Below are positions 39,301-41,574 of a stretch of 41,574 bases of DNA, piece by piece. Position 1 is the stretch's first letter, and every line of letters starts with the position of its first letter. Position numbers and translations under genes: made by a program. Below the pieces are notes generated by a model, which did not search any database, was not told the origin of the DNA, and saw only the letters and a list, made by a program, of their open reading frames with translations. The stretch is from Terriglobia bacterium (GTDB lineage Bacteria > Acidobacteriota > Terriglobia > Bryobacterales > Bryobacteraceae), in assembly GCA_025363475.1 (NCBI GenBank), contig JANYDS010000046.1, forward strand, positions 1 to 41,574, in the 5' to 3' direction.

Positions 39301-41574
39301 GTTGGTTTCCCCGCCACCTGCGACGACTGCGGTGTTGGTCAGCGTTCCTGTCGCGGTGGATGCCACATTCGCCGTGACGGTAATGGCCGGGTAAGCTGCG
39401 CCAACAGCCAGAACATCCGCGCGGTTGCAGGCAAGAGGTGTTACGGTGCAAGTCCAGCCGCTGCCGGAGATTGCGGTAGCAGTGATACCGGCGGGCAGGG
39501 CATCAGTCACGGTGACTGTTCCAGAGGTGGGCGCTGTGCCGATGTTCGATGCCGTCACGGTGTACGTTGCGCCGGTTTGACCCTGGCTGAAGGTGCCGCT
39601 ATGCGACTTGGTGATCGTCATATCGGGCAAACCTTTAATGGTTACCGGGTCGCTTGCTGAATCATTGGTCAGGTTCTTTTCACCACCGCCGGATACAGTC
39701 GCGGTATTGATTAGGGTGCCTGTGGCAGTGGCGGCGACATCCACCGTAATGGTGATTGCCGGCCACGCAGCGCCCGCCGCCAGGACGTCGCCGCGCGAGC
39801 AGCTCAGACCTGCCAGGACACAACTCCAGCCGTTGCCGGAGATCGCGGTCGCGGTCAGGCCTGCGGGCAATACATCCGCGACGGTAACCGTGCCGCTTGT
39901 GGCTGAGGTGCCGATATTCGATGCGACCAGAGTGTAAAGAGACCCGGACTGTGCGCTGGTCTGACCCTGGGTAAATGTTCCCGAATGCGTTTTGGTGATG
40001 GTCAGATCAGGGAACGAAACGAGCGTTACAAAATCGACTGCCGTGTCATTCGTTGTATTGGTCTCGCCGCCGCCGCCTACGATGGCAGTGTTCGCCAGCG
40101 GGCTGGCGGCATTGGCTGCGACAGTCACTGTCAGGGTGATCGGAGGGTAATTTCCACCCGTGATTAGCGAGTCATTGCGGTTGCAGGAAAGCGGCGTAAT
40201 GGTACAGACCCAGCCAGAGCCGGAAATGGCAGTTGCCGTTAAGCCGGCAGGCAGGGAATCGGTTACGTTTACATTGCCGGCGGAGTTGCCCGTCCCAATG
40301 TTGGAAACGCCGATGGTGAAAATTGCGCCGGTCTGACCCAGCGTGAAGTTGCCGGTGTGGGATTTCGTAATCGTGAAATCAGGTACCGCGTTAATCGTGA
40401 CTGGATCTGTTGCAGTGTCATTGACCAGGTTGCCTTCGCCGCCGCCTGAGACCACTGCGGTATTGGTGAGAGTGCCGATTGCGTTTGCGGCCACGTTGAC
40501 GGTCAGTGTGATGGGCGGGTAAGCTGCCGCAGCCGCGAGAACATCGGCGCGGGTGCAGGTCAGGGTGCCCGGAATGCAGGTCCAGCCGGTGCCTGAGATG
40601 GCGGTTGCGGTAAGGCCCGCGGGCAGGGTGTCGGTCACGGAAACCGCAGCTGTTGTGGCAACCGGACCAACGTTCGAAGCGGTGATCGTGTAGGTGGCAC
40701 CAATCTGACTCGGGGTAAATGCTCCCGTATGGGTCTTGGTGATGGTCATGTCCGGGATCTGGTTGATGACCGTGCTGTCAGTAGCTGTATCGTTGGCCAG
40801 GTTCGTTTCGCCGCCGCCGCCAACCGTGGTGGAGTTCAGCAGGGGACTCGACGCATTGAGCGCAACGTTGACCGTGACCGTGATGATCGGATAAGCCGAG
40901 CCATTGGCCAGCACATCACTGCGGGTGCAACTCAGGGAGCCGAGGACGCAGGTCCAGCCGGTGCCGGCAATGCCGGTTGCAGTCAGACCGGCGGGTAGTG
41001 TATCCGTCACCGTGACAGTGCCGAAAGAGGGTGCCGCACCAACGTTTGAAGCTGTCAGCGTATAGGTGGCCCCGACCTGATTCTGAGTGAAGTTGCCCGT
41101 ATGGGTTTTGGTGATCGTCATGTCGGGGTAGACGAAGATTGTGGGGTCGTTGGCCGTATCGTTGGTCAGGTTTACTTCGCCACCGCCGCCGACTGTTGCG
41201 GTGTTGGTTTGGGGAGTGGTGACGTTGTTGGCGACGTTGACCGTAACCGTGATGATCGGGTAAGCCGAGCCGTTGGCCAGTACATCCGCGCGGGTACAGG
41301 TGAGGGTACCGAGTATGCAAGTCCAGCCGGTGCCGGCGATCCCTGTTGCTGTGAGGCCGGCGGGCAGAGTATCGGTAACCGTGACCGTACCTACTGTGGG
41401 CGCGGTGCCGACGTTCGAGGCAGTCACTGTATAAGTGGCGCCTGCCTGGCCCGGGTTGAAGTTACCGGTATGTGACTTGGTGATCGTCATGTCCGGCATG
41501 ACGAAGGTGGTGGGGTCGTTGGCAGTATCGTTGGCAAGGTTGGTTTCGCTGCCGCCCGAGACTACGGCGGTATT
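32842..41574 (-). CDS. Giant DUF11-repeat / beta-barrel / OmpA outer-surface protein (5'-partial)
   Basis: One minus-strand frame runs from the window edge to a TAG at 32842, over 2,900 residues, with the start beyond 41574. In order it carries: a partial plus ten full DUF11-type repeats (123-128 residues each); an eleventh, divergent DUF11-like module (37348-37752); an SdrD-B-like domain (VGRVFEDTNENGVFDKGERP, 37021-37347); a Big-1/invasin-like domain (36529-36948); about 860 beta-rich residues with alternating polar/aromatic strands that look like an outer-membrane barrel (33943-36528); a Pro-rich linker and two Ig-like domains (33319-33925); and a C-terminal OmpA-type domain (VVLIGHRDTTE). 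The repeats probably form a rigid stalk, the barrel an outer-membrane anchor, and the OmpA domain a peptidoglycan contact. Adhesion is inferred from this layout; no ligand is evident. Confidence 0.85.
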   Translation of the reverse strand, partial: NTAVVSGGSETNLANDTANDPTTFVMPDMTITKSHTGNFNPGQAGATYTVTASNVGTAPTVGTVTVTDTLPAGLTATGIAGTGWTCILGTLTCTRADVLANGSAYPIITVTVNVANNVTTPQTNTATVGGGGEVNLTNDTANDPTIFVYPDMTITKTHTGNFTQNQVGATYTLTASNVGAAPSFGTVTVTDTLPAGLTATGIAGTGWTCVLGSLSCTRSDVLANGSAYPIITVTVNVALNASSPLLNSTTVGGGGETNLANDTATDSTVINQIPDMTITKTHTGAFTPSQIGATYTITASNVGPVATTAAVSVTDTLPAGLTATAISGTGWTCIPGTLTCTRADVLAAAAAYPPITLTVNVAANAIGTLTNTAVVSGGGEGNLVNDTATDPVTINAVPDFTITKSHTGNFTLGQTGAIFTIGVSNIGTGNSAGNVNVTDSLPAGLTATAISGSGWVCTITPLSCNRNDSLITGGNYPPITLTVTVAANAASPLANTAIVGGGGETNTTNDTAVDFVTLVSFPDLTITKTHSGTFTQGQTSAQSGSLYTLVASNIGTSATSGTVTVADVLPAGLTATAISGNGWSCVLAGLSCSRGDVLAAGAAWPAITITVDVAATATGTLINTATVSGGGEKNLTNDSASDPVTIKGLPDMTITKSHSGTFSQGQTGATYTVTASNIGTAPTSGTVTVTDALPAGITATAISGSGWTCTVTPLACNRADVLAVGAAYPAITVTANVASTATGTLTNTAVVAGGGETNATNDTATDPVTIIVVITGTPDLTITKSHAGTFTQGQTGASYSLVATNIGTLATAGLVTVADTLPAGLTATGISGTGWTCTLASLSCTRTDSLAVNASYPPITVIVDVSATATGTLINTATVAGGGETNTTNDTATDPTPINGLPDMTITKSHTGNFTQGQAGATYAVTASNLGTAASSAAVTVTDTLPAGLTATAISGTGWSCTLASLSCTRADVLAAGAAYPAITVTVNVATTATGTLVNTATVAGGGETKLTNDQATDPVTITGVPDLTITKTHTGTFTRGGTASYTVTASNTGTAPTTGTVTVTDNLPAGLFPTAISGSGWTCTVSPLSCNRSDVLAAGASYPAITVAVSIDGGAPASVTNVAIVGGGGETNTSNNTASDPAPIGGTSPNLLLTKSHVGNLTQGGTGIYQLVVSNNGTAPTIGAVSTTDPLTTGITATSIAGDGWSCSISTVTCTRNDVLNPGASYPPVIVLVSVANNAPSNITNVATTTGGGAPPTGIGTRSSDTAAVAAISPFLQVTKNVDRRIAVFGDIVTYTIKATNLNTIQITQAIVGDQLPTGFEYVAGSARLVSSSGPSTAIDAGNVPGTLTFSIGTMAPGQAITITYRVRITPQAHTGQNTNTAQMAAIGNGGALGASAQTGVAISINSGTLTFRQFLVGRVFEDTNENGVFDKGERPVAGARIYISNGQSSTTDSKGLYNIPSIAAGSLTVALDAATVPKGYTISSGGRKDAEDWSRLVRTPLGNGMILRQNFGIKRCPNCAVQPAIEIAKATPVSTATSTAAPTHIEITPGQSELQADGRSSMSVRVRVLDDQGQPVPAKEIRIRTSAGQFLVEGGNRVAENSTAKAQSLFGQRTEPQFGQITELVPQTMQGTAQKDTQGDVTFTLLAANTPGQAQLIAEAGDRQHLITAGSEIYFVPEKRSPILVSVGEVTIGRAARDYDIYRQSSDVTRHADAFLRTPVGASNLLTLGYTSHLAINDSTGNAGLFQLDPLDGVYQVFGDSSTRYQATQSSTHVYGRFDRGLSFALFGDLRTGINQANGQQTSGPQSFATNSVVPQQSIYGIGDYNRNLTGAMIHLENRGHDSVTVQGARPNTAFARDVFPGSTFGLIQLSHPDIFPGSETATLEIRDRHNPELVISREPLVRSVDYSLDPATGGIFFLRSLNAYDQALNLMQVVFTYEYQAVGLSSSVYAIRTEKRFDSWGLRVGLSLTDQRSDSLGSYFLGDINVQQKLPMNGRFAVELPVSHGTGLPSSAFRPGIAAANVNGIAFRADLDQPIGFMHGRIVASVAKTEATFFNPFGATTLPGSQTSRGTLELAPVRNGKAKFGFIDERNKTGLVSNQRQTASLEWKQVLNSAFAITGGYDYRDFQNALTSKQVQSNMLSATLDWRPTSRLSASVRREQNLDSSDPTYPNQTLFTARYQATETTSLFAVQRFSSAPIIPIGDLSGGGFGALAGKNETSIGIENRWSRYTTLQTRYMIENGINGTDSFAVFGLVHRLPLNEHFQIDMGLERGELLTGKDASFNSGSVGFSWLPVRNFRASTRYELRDRGGLGQIITTGVAGRIAEGLTLLGRFQYSNAAFQAGRGAVDSLSPASTNGILNPQTNATQGTAALAWRPWKTDREGLLFSYTHRRAELNGLVSNQPQNDNVNLLSTDGYFQATRRLELYGKFAFSDRVFNFNNGADVLSRTYLTQGRAQAQISHRFDAAVEARLVNQVSSSTTQWTVAAEGGFWLMKDLRVGLGYRFRSADEIAANFLTNPIHQGVYFVLSSKLSNMFNLFNAGECKCIAPARVEPPPPAPKPVANVQVSAITGGKSVCPSDNLRVEVTASGWLPEQTPTYQWLLDDKAIEGANSTFLMVPTNGPSGTHTVKVTVTAGESSKTSAPASITIKPTPPPTIRFSASPLTITYGDKSALTATAAGSECTNPVGIRYTTSEGAVVGTNFESSSMTFDMNNRSQPQTRVVHLTATATDRKGQTATATADVTVTLTPQAKRLDDIIFQSRSNRVNNCGKRLLLEELTPMLKADPQARVVLIGHRDTTESANSKVDEQRVLNAAAILTAGTGICPQLDLSRVLVKWVGDAQVSETRPALCGSSVNERSGQAVTANDNRAQFRRVEIWVIPGGAAMPEGLGNLQAASTKDVKAQGCPR
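33943..36528 (-). other. Predicted outer-membrane beta-barrel domain of the giant protein
   Basis: About 860 residues between the Big-1-like and Ig-like domains show repeated short amphipathic beta strands with Arg/Tyr/Phe-rich girdles, for example FGLIQLSHPDIF, YALRTEKR-like VYAIRTEKRFDSWGLRV, TLQTRYMIENG and FRASTRYELRDRGG. The domain ends with VYFVLSSKLSNMFNLFN just before a CxC motif and a proline-rich linker. This is consistent with a large outer-membrane barrel needing the Bam machinery. Strand number cannot be fixed by eye. Confidence 0.6.
37753..41574 (-). repeat. Tandem DUF11 coding repeats, ten complete units plus a truncated one
   Basis: Unit starts, marked by the Pro-Asp/Asn codons of the PDMTITK-like motif on the minus strand, fall at 41496, 41127, 40755, 40383, 40011, 39627, 39243, 38871, 38499 and 38127. 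The periods are therefore 369, 372, 372, 372, 384, 384, 372, 372, 372 and 375 bases, all multiples of three. Every unit has the order TITK-T/SHxG, ASNxGT, DTLPAGLTAT, GWTC-x6-C and GGGGETN. The units are diverged at the DNA level rather than identical, so the array is old. It continues past the window edge, so the true copy number is unknown. Confidence 0.9.

Noticed and set aside
37753-41574. CRISPR array or non-coding satellite
   Set aside because: The regular spacing comes from protein-coding repeats of 369-384 bases that keep one open frame; there are no short identical repeats with unique spacers.

Overview
The window looks like a chromosomal segment of an Acidobacteriota bacterium, most likely the Solibacter/Bryobacter side of the phylum. 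This is an inference from gene content. The evidence is a sigma factor-Ser/Thr kinase pair, a PEP-CTERM protein, a TIGR03790-type protein (a family that co-occurs with exosortase), a secreted NHL beta-propeller protein, and a giant DUF11-repeat/OmpA surface protein in a moderately GC-rich Gram-negative genome. No rRNA, tRNA, CRISPR array or insertion sequence was seen.

Layout. (1) Positions 121-2390 carry two secreted proteins, an M28 metallopeptidase and an NHL-repeat beta-propeller. (2) Positions 2368-5273 form a decayed block on the minus strand. It holds a PEP-CTERM protein split by a frameshift, a Ser/Thr kinase that has lost its catalytic core and carries an in-frame stop, and an upstream sigma factor split by a frameshift. 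(3) Positions 5315-25573 are an exopolysaccharide/O-antigen-type locus made of short operons in alternating orientation. It encodes a nucleotidyltransferase-fold protein, a small AT-hook protein, four GT4 and one GT2 glycosyltransferases, one GT-C membrane glycosyltransferase, an AlgD-like sugar-nucleotide dehydrogenase, a TIGR03790 protein, an AsnB-type amidotransferase, a radical SAM/SPASM protein, an FkbM methyltransferase, a Wzy/WaaL-like membrane protein, an acyltransferase-3, a hexapeptide acyltransferase and a KAS III-like enzyme. No exosortase, flippase, chain-length regulator or initiating sugar transferase lies inside the window.

(4) Positions 25658-29345 are a compact plus-strand housekeeping operon: rpe, bamD, a single-domain response regulator, yajQ and an alpha/beta hydrolase. 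(5) Positions 29329-32285 are a minus-strand extracytoplasmic-stress operon read in the order ECF sigma, zinc-finger anti-sigma, Spy/CpxP-like protein, DUF4352 lipoprotein and Ig-like secreted protein. (6) A divergent erpA gene follows, ending in a strong hairpin terminator. (7) Positions 32842 to the window edge are one giant minus-strand gene, 5'-truncated by the window. Its product has at least ten tandem DUF11 repeats, each with a CX6C cysteine pair, then an SdrD-B-like domain, a Big-1-like domain, a predicted outer-membrane beta-barrel of about 860 residues, Ig-like domains and a C-terminal OmpA domain.

The theme is the cell surface: synthesis and modification of an extracellular polysaccharide, secreted or sorted proteins, outer-membrane assembly (BamD), an envelope-stress regulator, and a very large surface protein. 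The most unusual items are the domain order of the giant protein, its disulfide-ladder repeats, and the concentrated gene decay at 2.4-5.3 kb.
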